Part shown: one piece after another, positions 26,838 to 36,125 of the stretch
How positions within the stretch are numbered: the stretch's first letter is position 1
How the letters are laid out: every line of letters starts with the position of its first letter
Source of the DNA: an uncultured Erythrobacter sp.
GTDB lineage: Bacteria > Pseudomonadota > Alphaproteobacteria > Sphingomonadales > Sphingomonadaceae
Assembly: GCA_947488325.1 (NCBI GenBank)
Contig: CANKYZ010000003.1
Location: 186,001-250,000 of the forward strand
Direction: 5' to 3'
Length of the DNA stretch: 64,000 nucleotides
Position numbers and translations under genes: made by a program
The notes under the pieces: model-generated
Database searches by the model: none
Told to the model about the DNA's origin: nothing
Seen by the model: only the letters and a program-made list of their open reading frames with translations

Positions 26838-28366
26838 CTGGCGGGGTTCGGGGCAGGTTCTGGCGCATCACCCTTCCCAATCACGAATTCTGCACTCTTG
26901 CCAAAAATCAGACGATTGACGATCAACGACGTCACAACCGACAGGATCAGCGTTACAGCCATTCCGTGAATGTAATGCGCAGGCTCCCAATACATGCTCC
27001 AAAACGCATAGAATGCGACGCCAGTGACAACGCCAACCATCGAAGCGGCCGCCTTTACGTTGCGAAACGCCAGTCCCACCACAAACGCAGACAGGATCGG
27101 CATAGAGAGTAAACCGTAAAGCTGCTGTACAGTGTTAATCAGGCTTTCCTGGCTGGCAAAGAACGGAACCAGCGCCAATGCAAGAAGGCTCATAACAATC
27201 GACACGATCGCGCCTAGTCGGCCTACGCTTTTGGTCTTGCCCACATAGGCTTCATGCATGTCACACACATAGAGTGCGGCCGAAGCGTTGAGGATAGAGT
27301 TGAACGTCGTCAGCACTGCTGCGAACAAGGCCGCAGCAAATGCGCCGGAAAGCCACAATGGCAGGACTTCGGCGACGATTTGGCCGTAAGCGCCATCTTG
27401 GGGAACATCGCCGAACATCTTGTAAGAAACGATCCCCGGCACCACGACGATCAACGGAACAATCAGCAACCGAATGCCCGCCGCAGCCATCACGCCTTTT
27501 TGCGCTTCTTTCACAGTGGGTGATGCCATGGCACGCTGTGTAATCGTTTGATTGGTCGACCAGTAGAATGTCTGAATGAAGATCATACCGGTCAGCAATG
27601 TATGCCACGGAATATCAGAATTATTATCACCAATTAGCGTCAAACGCTCTGCGGGAATACCGCTCAGATCGAAATCGATCGCTTTCAGGGCAAGGAACAC
27701 CACCACTAAAGCGAGGCTAAGGATTAGGACGCCGGAATAAGTGTCTGACACCGCAACCGCACGCAAACCACCAAAAATTGCATAGGCTGCGCCAATCACC
27801 GCGAGGGCGATAGAAAACACCAAGAGGTTCGCAATTTTTACATTCAAGCCCATCGCTTCAAACGTCTGAGGCGATACATCGAACAGGATGAATTCTGCTC
27901 CTGCGCCATCATAGCCCAACATTGAAAGAAAGAACTTTGATCCGCCATACAGGATCGCTGGCAGGAAAATGAATAGGTTGCCGGCAAGAAACAGCAGGCT
28001 GATCAACGCACGAATGTGCTTATCGCCATACTTTTTCTGAAGCAGTTCAGTCGTCGTCGTGCAGTTATTCTTGTAATAAACCGGCAGGAAAACAAAAGCG
28101 AGGATGAACAGGCCGAACACGGCAGCAAACTCCCACCATGCGACAAGCAACATTTGATTGCCGTTCATGCTCACCAACTGATCGGTCGATAGATTTGTGA
28201 GCGTGATCGAACCTGCAACAAAATACCAGGCAAGTCCGCCATTGGCGAGGAAGTAGTCTTTCTCATCCCCCGAGCCACTTCCGCGTTTCCCGCGGCAATG
28301 CATATAGGTTGCAAAGGCAATCAAAGCGGTGATGGTCAGAAAGACCGCGACCTGAATTGTGCTCAT
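26834..28366 (-). CDS. Sodium:solute symporter (SSS family, SGLT-like sugar transporter)
   Basis: 510 residues with about 13-14 predicted membrane helices. The early segment DYFLANGGLAWYFVAGSITLTNLS and the later AIFGGLRAVAVSDTYSGV are typical of the SGLT branch, close to Vibrio galactose symporter vSGLT. It is expected to import galactose or a galactoside with Na+ across the inner membrane. The substrate is inferred from neighbouring galK, galT and alpha-galactosidase genes. It lies downstream of the TonB receptor, with a 215-bp gap that includes a hairpin. Confidence 0.85.
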   Translation of the reverse strand: MSTIQVAVFLTITALIAFATYMHCRGKRGSGSGDEKDYFLANGGLAWYFVAGSITLTNLSTDQLVSMNGNQMLLVAWWEFAAVFGLFILAFVFLPVYYKNNCTTTTELLQKKYGDKHIRALISLLFLAGNLFIFLPAILYGGSKFFLSMLGYDGAGAEFILFDVSPQTFEAMGLNVKIANLLVFSIALAVIGAAYAIFGGLRAVAVSDTYSGVLILSLALVVVFLALKAIDFDLSGIPAERLTLIGDNNSDIPWHTLLTGMIFIQTFYWSTNQTITQRAMASPTVKEAQKGVMAAAGIRLLIVPLIVVVPGIVSYKMFGDVPQDGAYGQIVAEVLPLWLSGAFAAALFAAVLTTFNSILNASAALYVCDMHEAYVGKTKSVGRLGAIVSIVMSLLALALVPFFASQESLINTVQQLYGLLSMPILSAFVVGLAFRNVKAAASMVGVVTGVAFYAFWSMYWEPAHYIHGMAVTLILSVVTSLIVNRLIFGKSAEFVIGKGDAPEPAPNPAS

Positions 28367-28495
28367 ATTTTAGTCCCTAACCCGGTGATTTTCTGGCGGC
28401 TGCGCATCTGTGCTGCTTTGGTTTTGATGGTGCCGTTTTCAGTAACGCACTGTTTCAAGTTCCGCGCCTCGCGGCAAGTGCCCATATAAGGAAAT

Positions 28496-28525
28496 GGCGG
28501 ACATCCCCCCTCAGAGATGCCCGCC
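28496..28525 (-). terminator. Hairpin between the TonB receptor and the symporter
   Basis: GGCGGACATC and GATGCCCGCC pair with one mismatch around CCCCCTCAGA. It lies about 57 bp downstream of the receptor stop (minus strand) and may reduce read-through into the symporter. Confidence 0.5.
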
Positions 28526-28581
28526 TTCCCAATGGTGATTGGCCCGAATGCAGTTCACACGACAAACCGGCCCACACCTGG

Positions 28582-31509
28582 TTAGAATTTGGCGCGAACC
28601 CCGGCGGTGTAACGTGCGCCAGTCCGTTCGTAGGTCAAAACTCTGTTGCGGAAGCGCGAGAAGTCCCGCGTATCTTCGTTAAAGACATTAAGACCTTCGA
28701 CAAACACTTGGAACTGATCGGTCAGCTCATAGCTTGCCGAAAAGTCGACCTGACCAAAGCTCTCACGCTGGCGTGGTTCGCTCTGATCAGCATTTTCCTG
28801 CACAAGGAAACCGTCACGATAATTATACGACACGCGGGCCGACAGTCTGTCACCTTCGTAGAACCCGGTAAGGTTGACTGTGTGCGGCGTGAACCCGTTA
28901 AAGCCTAGATCGCCGATTGGGGCATCGTCCTGGCTCGCATTCACATAGGTGTAGTTGACGATCGCGCCGAGGCCATTGTCAAACGTCTTCTGAAAGGCGA
29001 CCTCTGCACCTGTGATGCTTCCTGAAAGGCCATTGCGCTGACGCGTATCGAGGAATTCCACGTTCAACGGCGTATCAACAGTTACGGTTGTCCCACCAAT
29101 AACATTGCCAGCGGGAACGATTACCACTCCCGGAACTGGAAGAGTTGATTCCTCAAGGAAACCGCCCAGCTCTTTGTGGAAACCTGCAACGCTAAAATAG
29201 CTTAGCGCATCAAAATACCATTCGAACGAGACGTCAAAATTGTCGGCTTCGAACGCTTCGAGCAATGGGTTACCGCCGCCACTTAATGGTGCATCCGATC
29301 GTCCGCCAAAGGTATTGGCAACACCAAGAGCGGTCAGCGTCGGACGGGTCACCGTACGCGCATAACTCATCCGCAGCACCGTTTCCGGCGTAGGTTCAAC
29401 TTTTAGGTTCACCGCTGGCAAGAAGTTCACGTAATCATTCGGAACAGAGATATTCGTGGCGGTACCAAAGACCGGTGCGAGCTGCGTATCGCCCACTGTC
29501 TCACGGAATTCGATGACCGGTTGATCAATGCCGCTGGACAGAACATCGGTGAAGGCAATGCGAAAGCCAATATTGGCTGACCAAGGCAGATCATCGCCAA
29601 AATCGCCGCCCCATTCAGTGTTGAAATAACCGGAATAGATCTGTTCTTCGACTTGGAAGCTTCCGCCCGGATTGAAGGTCGGCGTGTAGATACCCAGCAC
29701 CGGATCAAGCCCGCCGCTGTTCAGATAATCGATCAGCTCATCGGTGTTGCCGCCTGTACGATCCGGGTTCTGAAGATTCGCGATATTGTTCAACTGCGCA
29801 AAGGCATCCGCAAAACTTGCCGTTAAGATGCTCGCCGGAACCGTACTGGCACCCTCAACACCGCTCAGGAAGTCGTTAAACGAGAATTCGCTGAGGATCG
29901 AAGTGTCGAACGGCACTGTGTAGCCACAATAGGCACAGAAGATTTCACCGGCCGAAAGCGTGCCAAATCCAGGACTGGCAAAGTTATCGAACAGGTTCTG
30001 CGTTTTCTCACGATCGGTGTAGATGCCACCGAATGAGATATTAGCCAGCGGTCCGGCATCTACTTCCCATTCTCCGTCAAAACGCAGCTCGAATACTTCA
30101 TCTTCGACCGTGGTGCGATTGACGTTGACGAAGTGCAGTCGCTGAATTTCGTCGTCCACAAAGTCGGCAGCGTTGATGTTCGTAATCGTCGAAATACCAC
30201 TTGTGCTGGTCGATTCGATAAGCGGCGACGTTGGCGCTAATGCGCCCAGAACCACAAACGGATTAGTGCCATCTCGGGTCGCGCGGGACCATGAAACATC
30301 AGCAACGAATGTCAGACTATCTGTGGCTTCAAATTCAAAGTTACCGCCAAATGCATAAGTTTCCGCTTCGCGGTTGTTCGAGGTCAATACGTTGTCGTTC
30401 TGGGACAGACCTACCGCTCCGGCGATATCGGGATTGCGTGCCTGAAAATCGAGGCTGGGCCGGCTAAAGGAGGTGACCGTCCCATTTGCATCAACCTGCG
30501 GGTCGATAAATGGCGGGCTGAAGAAACCCGAGAATTGCTGGTCGAATGACTCGATATCTAGCCGCGAATAGAGACCATCAAATGTTGCTTCGAAGCGGTC
30601 CGACGGTGCGAATTGCAGCGCACCGTTCAGTGTGATGCGTTCACGATCTTGTTCGTCACGGCTAAAAATCACCTGCTGCTGGACACGGGCCCCGTCAGGA
30701 AGGAAGCCAAATGCCGCATCCGTCAGGCCAGTCGACGATTCAGGTGCAAGAATAACGACATCGGGATCAGCCGGGTCATTAGCCGGGTTGTCGCGAAGCG
30801 CAAAACCATTGGTAAGATTGCGATCAAACTGCGAATTGCGACGTTGGAATGAACCGCCCAAAAGCACCCCAAATGTATCGTTTGACCAGGAAAAAACACC
30901 CGAGACATCGGCACCAAAATCCTCGCTTAAATTCTCGTAAATCGCGGCGGTCGACACTGAGATATTAAGACCGGGGCGGTCCAGCGGTTTGGCCGTCGAG
31001 ATGTTTACAACAGCACCAATGCCGCCCGACTGAATGCTAGGCTGCGCTGATTTGAACACTTCTGCAGTCTGAATGATATCTGCCGACAAAACGTCGAATG
31101 AGAATTCACGACCCGGATTGTCGGTTGCAATGGTACGACCGTTCAATAGAACCGCGTTGAATTCAGGGCCAAGGCCGCGAACTGTAATGGATTGGCCTTC
31201 ACCGCCTGAACGATCAATCGCAACACCAGTGATGCGCTGGAGAGCTTCCGCGACGTTTTGATCGGGGAATTTGCCCACATCCTCGGCAGAAACCGCGTCG
31301 ACCACTGCGGAACTGTTCCGCTTTAAGTTGATTGAGTTTTCGAGACTGCTGCGAAAGCCAGTAACGACGATGGCATTGCCTTCGCTTTCGGGGGCCTCTG
31401 CGGTAGTAGTAGCTTCATCAGATTGATCCTGTGCGATTGCGGGGCTCGACACAGCTATCGCTGCAATCGCAGCAGATTGCGCCAAAACGGTCTTCTTGGT
31501 AAAAAACAT
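28582..31509 (-). CDS. TonB-dependent outer-membrane receptor (Xanthomonas/Caulobacter carbohydrate type)
   Basis: 975 residues. A signal peptide ends near SSPAIAQ; a TonB-box-like EGNAIVVTG leads into the plug domain (VSAEDVGKFPDQNVAEALQ, GEGQSITVRGLGPEFNAVLLNGR), then a 22-strand barrel ending in aromatic-rich RYTAGVRAKF. This is the large TonB-Xanth-Caul receptor class used for oligosaccharide uptake across the outer membrane. An odd CAYCGY in an extracellular loop could form a disulfide. ATG 31509 has AGGGAGAG upstream. Context points to galactosides as substrate. Confidence 0.9.
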   Translation of the reverse strand: MFFTKKTVLAQSAAIAAIAVSSPAIAQDQSDEATTTAEAPESEGNAIVVTGFRSSLENSINLKRNSSAVVDAVSAEDVGKFPDQNVAEALQRITGVAIDRSGGEGQSITVRGLGPEFNAVLLNGRTIATDNPGREFSFDVLSADIIQTAEVFKSAQPSIQSGGIGAVVNISTAKPLDRPGLNISVSTAAIYENLSEDFGADVSGVFSWSNDTFGVLLGGSFQRRNSQFDRNLTNGFALRDNPANDPADPDVVILAPESSTGLTDAAFGFLPDGARVQQQVIFSRDEQDRERITLNGALQFAPSDRFEATFDGLYSRLDIESFDQQFSGFFSPPFIDPQVDANGTVTSFSRPSLDFQARNPDIAGAVGLSQNDNVLTSNNREAETYAFGGNFEFEATDSLTFVADVSWSRATRDGTNPFVVLGALAPTSPLIESTSTSGISTITNINAADFVDDEIQRLHFVNVNRTTVEDEVFELRFDGEWEVDAGPLANISFGGIYTDREKTQNLFDNFASPGFGTLSAGEIFCAYCGYTVPFDTSILSEFSFNDFLSGVEGASTVPASILTASFADAFAQLNNIANLQNPDRTGGNTDELIDYLNSGGLDPVLGIYTPTFNPGGSFQVEEQIYSGYFNTEWGGDFGDDLPWSANIGFRIAFTDVLSSGIDQPVIEFRETVGDTQLAPVFGTATNISVPNDYVNFLPAVNLKVEPTPETVLRMSYARTVTRPTLTALGVANTFGGRSDAPLSGGGNPLLEAFEADNFDVSFEWYFDALSYFSVAGFHKELGGFLEESTLPVPGVVIVPAGNVIGGTTVTVDTPLNVEFLDTRQRNGLSGSITGAEVAFQKTFDNGLGAIVNYTYVNASQDDAPIGDLGFNGFTPHTVNLTGFYEGDRLSARVSYNYRDGFLVQENADQSEPRQRESFGQVDFSASYELTDQFQVFVEGLNVFNEDTRDFSRFRNRVLTYERTGARYTAGVRAKF

Positions 31510-31725
31510 TGCTCTCTCCCTTATCAATGCCCCTTATTTGATGCCGCTAATGCGAACGGGACATTTGAACGAGACCCCAAAAGGTCGCGAGGCAAATGGT
31601 GCCGTCTCGAGAGTTAAACGCCATAGACAGATTGGACTGGCATGAATATTTTGGGAGATTTAGCAGAGTTCTTAGTGCAGAAGGTTGCCGGTGTCATAAA
31701 TTTGCAACGCCGTCTCTGACAGATA

Positions 31726-31739
31726 GTTGCTATAGCAAC
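31726..31739. promoter_or_regulatory. Perfect 14-base palindrome, candidate operator
   Basis: GTTGCTATAGCAAC is fully symmetric. Related half-sites GTTGC and GCAAC recur about 25-45 bp away (31684-31708). It lies in the 248-bp region between the AraC-gene 3' end and the TonB-receptor start, and could control the receptor or end the AraC transcript. Confidence 0.4.
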
Positions 31740-31757
31740 GACTAAATTCCCAAATAA

Positions 31758-32582
31758 TCAAAACCGTTTCGGATCGCGGGCGATACGCGAACGGTATTCA
31801 GACGGAGACCAACCCACAGTTTTGCTGAATTGGCGGCTGAAATGGTATTCGTCGCAATATCCCAAGCGGTCGGAGATATCCCGCAGCAGCACTTTGGGGT
31901 CGGTCAGCATTTCGCATCCTTGTTCCATCAACAAGCTTGTTCGATACCGACCCGGTGATCGTCCTGACAGTTTGCGAAATTTCTTACGAAACGCTTCATA
32001 AGATTGACCCAATGCCTCCGCCGCCAATCTTACATCCATCGTCGCAGCAACCGCCTCTTTTGCGCGAGAAAGCCATGCAATGTCGTCTGCCATGTCATCC
32101 TCGCCAGCCTTCACGATATCGGCCAGCAATCCCTGCAAAGCGACCGTCTCGCTGATCAATTCGCTTTCCGACTTTGCAGTACCGCCGCCGATCAATCGTT
32201 GAATTCGATCCCTCCAAAAATCCATCGGCCTCAACGGTATGACGGGATCGTCGCGGTTCAGACAACCAGCGGATTGCCAAAGGTCGAAAACTGGCCCCTC
32301 AAATACCAGGTAAAATTCATCCCAGCTATCGCCACTCGCCGGGCCATACCAATGCTCCAACTCAGGAAAGATCAAAATCGCGTCACCCGCCCTAACTGGC
32401 AAATCAATCCCGCGCTCATCGCGATACGATCCTTCTCCGCGTGTGACATAGACCAAAGTGTAGTGAGGGAGCGTTCGCCTGGCGGTCAGAACCCCCACGC
32501 CATGCTTAAGGAAACACGCAATCTTTATCCCGCCAATGGGCGAAAGATGCATATTCTGCTTATAGACTTTCTCTTCCCACAT
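31758..32582 (-). CDS. AraC-family transcriptional regulator
   Basis: 274 residues. An N-terminal cupin-type sensing domain (about 25-130, including LPHYTLVYVTRGEGSY and an AILIFPELEHWYG end) is joined to two helix-turn-helix motifs (about 180-270; second in LRDISDRLGYCDEYHFSRQF, with the usual GWSPSEYR close). Such regulators activate sugar catabolic operons when the sugar binds. Flanked by the TonB receptor and alpha-galactosidase, it most likely controls this locus. ATG 32582 is divergent from the alpha-galactosidase gene, 169 bp apart. Confidence 0.88.
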   Translation of the reverse strand: MWEEKVYKQNMHLSPIGGIKIACFLKHGVGVLTARRTLPHYTLVYVTRGEGSYRDERGIDLPVRAGDAILIFPELEHWYGPASGDSWDEFYLVFEGPVFDLWQSAGCLNRDDPVIPLRPMDFWRDRIQRLIGGGTAKSESELISETVALQGLLADIVKAGEDDMADDIAWLSRAKEAVAATMDVRLAAEALGQSYEAFRKKFRKLSGRSPGRYRTSLLMEQGCEMLTDPKVLLRDISDRLGYCDEYHFSRQFSKTVGWSPSEYRSRIARDPKRF

Positions 32583-32685
32583 ACGCTTATCTTACCAACC
32601 AATCCCTCAACGGATACCAAAAACTTCATGACCTGCCAAAATCCCACTTCACATTGGCCTCGGAATCGCGTGATTGTCTGCTCTT

Positions 32686-32718
32686 TGTCGGATAGTGTCA
32701 GCAATAATCGTACCGACA
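32686..32718. promoter_or_regulatory. Inverted repeat in the AraC/alpha-galactosidase divergent promoter
   Basis: TGTCGG and CCGACA are separated by 21 bases and lie 34-66 bp upstream of the alpha-galactosidase start. They would suit a regulator bound at the promoter; AraC-type proteins more often use direct repeats, so this is weak. Confidence 0.3.
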
Positions 32719-32751
32719 GCACAGAATCGGTTAAAGGGATGGACGGTTTGG

Positions 32752-35025
32752 ATGTCAGATAATGCCAACTTTGTCGCGTCAAACGCACAGGCTAAGGAGG
32801 CTCAGGCCGCCAATGATGCAGATGGTGCTCCGGAAATCCATACGCATCGTCCGGTCCCGGTAAAGGACCCGGTTGAACAAGGCTCTGGCGAGACGCAGTA
32901 TTGTGAGCTCCGCGCGGGCGGGACCTTTCTCGCGATTGAAGCGACCAAGGGCATGCGTCCGATCATCCTCTATGCCGGCCCGGATCTGCCGGGCGTCACG
33001 GCATCGGAATTGGCCCTGCTCGCCACTCGTCAACACGCCCCTGGTTGCGCATCGGTGCCGCTTCGCGGTTCTTTGCTTAATGAAATTGGCACAGGGATTT
33101 CGGGTCCATCCGGTTTGATTGGGCACCGTGGAGGACATGATTGGGCGCTGGACCTAAGGATCAGCGCGGTGAAGGAAACAGCGCTCTCGACAATCGAAAT
33201 CCATTGCGAAGACAGCAATATCGGCATTCAGGCGGTGCATCGCTTTATGCTCGACCCGGCGACCGGATTGCTGGCAAGCAACACTGCAATTGAGAACCTG
33301 ACAGCGGAAGAATTTGAGGTCGATTGGTGCGCGGCAATGTGTCTGCCCTTCGACCCGCGGCTCAGTCGGTTTTTGAGCTTCACGGGTCGGTGGTCAGGTG
33401 AATTTCATATCGAAGAAGTGCCCGCATTTCAGGGAAGTATTGTGCGCGAAAACAAAGCGGGACGCACCAGTCATGATGTGTTTCCGGGCGGTCTTCTGGC
33501 CAGCCCCGAAGCCAATGAAACCAGCGGCCTGACTGCGGCATTCCATCTTGCGTGGAGCGGTAATCATCGCTTGCGTATCGACCGGCACAGCGATGGGCGC
33601 GGTTTTATCCAGATGGGTGAAATGAGCTTTCCCGGTGAAATCCGCCTTGGCCAAGGCGAGGTCTATCAAACGCCCAATTTCCTGATCGCCTGGTCAGAAT
33701 CGGGTTTTAACGGCGCAGCGCATGCGTTTCACGATCACCTGCGTGAATCGGTAATGGAGCCGCGCAGCCTGACCACCACTCGCCGTGTCCATTACAACAC
33801 ATGGGAAGCGGTCTATTTCCTCCATGATCAAGACACTCTGATCGAACTCGCTGAAGCGGCGGCCAATGTGGGCGCCGAACGTTATGTTCTGGACGATGGC
33901 TGGTTTGGTGGGCGCAGACACGATTCTGCCGGGCTTGGTGATTGGTGGGTGTCAAAGGATGTGTACCCGGACGGATTGCATCGGCTTGTCGACAAGGTAC
34001 ACGAATTAGGTATGGATTTCGGGCTTTGGTTCGAGCCTGAAATGATCAATCCCGATAGCGATCTCTATCGCGCCCACCCCGATTGGGTACTCGGCGCAAG
34101 GGGCGTCGATGCAGTGCCATTTCGCGGGCAATTGACGCTCGATCTGACAAAAACCGCTGTGTTTGATTACCTGTTTGAGAAAATTGGCGACATCGTAAGC
34201 GAGTATAAAATCGCCTATATCAAATGGGATATGAACCGCGACACAAACCATCCATCGAGTAATGGCCGAGGCGCGATGCATCTTCAGACGCAGGCGGTTT
34301 ATCGCTTGTTAGAACAATTGCGCACCGCCCATCCTGAGCTTGAAATTGAAAGCTGTTCTTCAGGCGGTGGCCGCGCGGACTTTGGCATATTGCGCTATAC
34401 AGACCGGATCTGGACTTCTGACAACAACGATGCACGACAACGCCAAACGATCCAACGCGGCGCGACACAGTTCTTCCCGTTGCGCGTTTTGGGCAGCCAT
34501 GTGGGGCCGAAGAAATGCCACATTACGGGGCGCAAATTCTCGATGGCGTTCCGCGTCGCGTCGGCGGTTTTCGGCCATATGGGAATGGAGCTTGATCTAC
34601 GGCAAGAAAGCAAGGCCGACCTTGCAATTCTTAAGGCTGGCATCGCGCTGCATAAGGAGCACCGCGAGCTTATTCACAGTGGCCGGTTCTGGCGGCTTGA
34701 ATCTGCGCCAGGCACAAATCTGGTGGGCAGCGTTTCCGATGATCAGTGCGAAGCTTTGTTTTCCTATGCGAAGCTGGAAACGGAGCTTGCCACACTGCCC
34801 CGACGCATCCATTTCGTGGGTCTGGATCCCAACATGCTCTACCGTGTGCGGATGATCTGGCCGCAGCATAATCCATCCATCAGCACGCCATCTATTATGG
34901 ACGCTGCCAATTTGTTGGGTAAAGGGGCGATATTCTCTGGTGCGGCCTTGATGGGACATGGCATCCAACCGCCGCTGACGCATCCCGATACGTGTCTGTT
35001 CTATCACCTCCAATCCTGCGGATGA
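32752..35025 (+). CDS. Alpha-galactosidase (GH36)
   Basis: 757 residues. The TIM barrel carries YVLDDGWFGGRR, GLWFEPEMI, the nucleophile Asp in YIKWDMNRD, and the acid/base Asp in WTSDNNDARQR, all GH36. The N-terminal beta-supersandwich (about 50-330) and a C-terminal beta domain are present. It cleaves terminal alpha-1,6/1,3 galactose from melibiose, raffinose or similar. No signal peptide is visible, so action in the cytoplasm is likely, after intact uptake. ATG 32752 is preferred; the ribosome-binding site is weak. galT follows with 4 nt between. Confidence 0.9.
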   Translation: MSDNANFVASNAQAKEAQAANDADGAPEIHTHRPVPVKDPVEQGSGETQYCELRAGGTFLAIEATKGMRPIILYAGPDLPGVTASELALLATRQHAPGCASVPLRGSLLNEIGTGISGPSGLIGHRGGHDWALDLRISAVKETALSTIEIHCEDSNIGIQAVHRFMLDPATGLLASNTAIENLTAEEFEVDWCAAMCLPFDPRLSRFLSFTGRWSGEFHIEEVPAFQGSIVRENKAGRTSHDVFPGGLLASPEANETSGLTAAFHLAWSGNHRLRIDRHSDGRGFIQMGEMSFPGEIRLGQGEVYQTPNFLIAWSESGFNGAAHAFHDHLRESVMEPRSLTTTRRVHYNTWEAVYFLHDQDTLIELAEAAANVGAERYVLDDGWFGGRRHDSAGLGDWWVSKDVYPDGLHRLVDKVHELGMDFGLWFEPEMINPDSDLYRAHPDWVLGARGVDAVPFRGQLTLDLTKTAVFDYLFEKIGDIVSEYKIAYIKWDMNRDTNHPSSNGRGAMHLQTQAVYRLLEQLRTAHPELEIESCSSGGGRADFGILRYTDRIWTSDNNDARQRQTIQRGATQFFPLRVLGSHVGPKKCHITGRKFSMAFRVASAVFGHMGMELDLRQESKADLAILKAGIALHKEHRELIHSGRFWRLESAPGTNLVGSVSDDQCEALFSYAKLETELATLPRRIHFVGLDPNMLYRVRMIWPQHNPSISTPSIMDAANLLGKGAIFSGAALMGHGIQPPLTHPDTCLFYHLQSCG

Positions 35026-35029
35026 TCGC

Positions 35030-36121
35030 TTGACCAATTCCACCACCCTACCTCGGTCGATCGGCGATGCGCCCATCCACCGGCGCGATTTTCGCAAAGC
35101 GGATGGACGTATGCTGCGCCTCTATGGCCGCGAAGAGCATGTTCTGAACCCGCTGCCCGAAACTGCGGACGACCTCGCGAACGACCTAGTACGGGGCGGT
35201 GAGCTGCGATACCATCCGCTTCGCGATGAATGGAACGTCTATGCCGCGCATCGGCAGAACCGAACATTTAAGCCATCGGCAGCGGACGATCCGCTTGCAC
35301 CATCGACGCCGAGTGGCCCCGAAACAGAGATACCGTTCAGTGATTTTGAACTGGCAATATTTGAAAACAAATTTGCCGCATTCCATCCGTCTGCCGCCAA
35401 TGCCGTCACGCTGCCCGGTATCGATACCGAACCCGCGCGCGGGGCCTGCGATGTCGTCGTCTATGATCCTGGGCGAACAGGCGATCTTTACAGCATTGGG
35501 TCAGACCGCCGCCAAGTTCTGATCGGAGCTCTGATCGACCGCTATGAAGCCCTGTTCGCCGCTGGATGCGATTATGTCCTGCCATTCGAAAATCGCGGCG
35601 ATGAAGTTGGCGTCACTTTGCATCATCCGCACGGCCAGATTTACGGATTTGATCGCGCACCGCTGATCCAACAGCGCGCCGCAGATGCGTTTGCGAATGG
35701 ATTCGACCTTGAATGCGAGATCGCCAGTTCCTTGCCCGATTACGGAATTGGAGAGGCAGGCGGCGTCGCAGCCTTTGTGCCCCGGTTTGCCCGCTTCCCC
35801 TATGAAGTCTGGATCGCCCCGCAGAAACGCCGTGAAGGACCATGGGATTGCAATCGCGAGGAGTTGGAGGGCCTCGCCTATTGGCTTGGCGAAGTCACAC
35901 GCCGCTATGATGCACTATTCCAACAGCCAGCCGCAACGATGATGGCATTCCACGCTGCACCGCGCGGGGGATCAAGCGGCTATCATTTTTCTATACAGTT
36001 CTATCCCTTGCTGCGCGCGCCGGGACGGGTGAAATATCTCGCTTCTGTTGAACAGCACACTGGGGTTTTTACCGTCGATGTGATGCCTGAATCCGCCGTC
36101 AGAGCTCTACGTAAGGTTTGA
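35030..36121 (+). CDS. galT: Galactose-1-phosphate uridylyltransferase
   Basis: 363 residues. Exchanges UMP between UDP-glucose and galactose-1-phosphate in the Leloir pathway. The active-site histidine motif HHPHGQIYGF is near residue 200, and the N-terminal RYHPLRDEWNVYAAHRQNR is typical. TTG 35030 is used; the only nearby ATG (35022) reads into a stop. It follows alpha-galactosidase by 4 nt and precedes galK by 4 nt, so the three form a tight operon. Confidence 0.93.
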   Translation: MTNSTTLPRSIGDAPIHRRDFRKADGRMLRLYGREEHVLNPLPETADDLANDLVRGGELRYHPLRDEWNVYAAHRQNRTFKPSAADDPLAPSTPSGPETEIPFSDFELAIFENKFAAFHPSAANAVTLPGIDTEPARGACDVVVYDPGRTGDLYSIGSDRRQVLIGALIDRYEALFAAGCDYVLPFENRGDEVGVTLHHPHGQIYGFDRAPLIQQRAADAFANGFDLECEIASSLPDYGIGEAGGVAAFVPRFARFPYEVWIAPQKRREGPWDCNREELEGLAYWLGEVTRRYDALFQQPAATMMAFHAAPRGGSSGYHFSIQFYPLLRAPGRVKYLASVEQHTGVFTVDVMPESAVRALRKV

Positions 36122-36125
36122 TATA

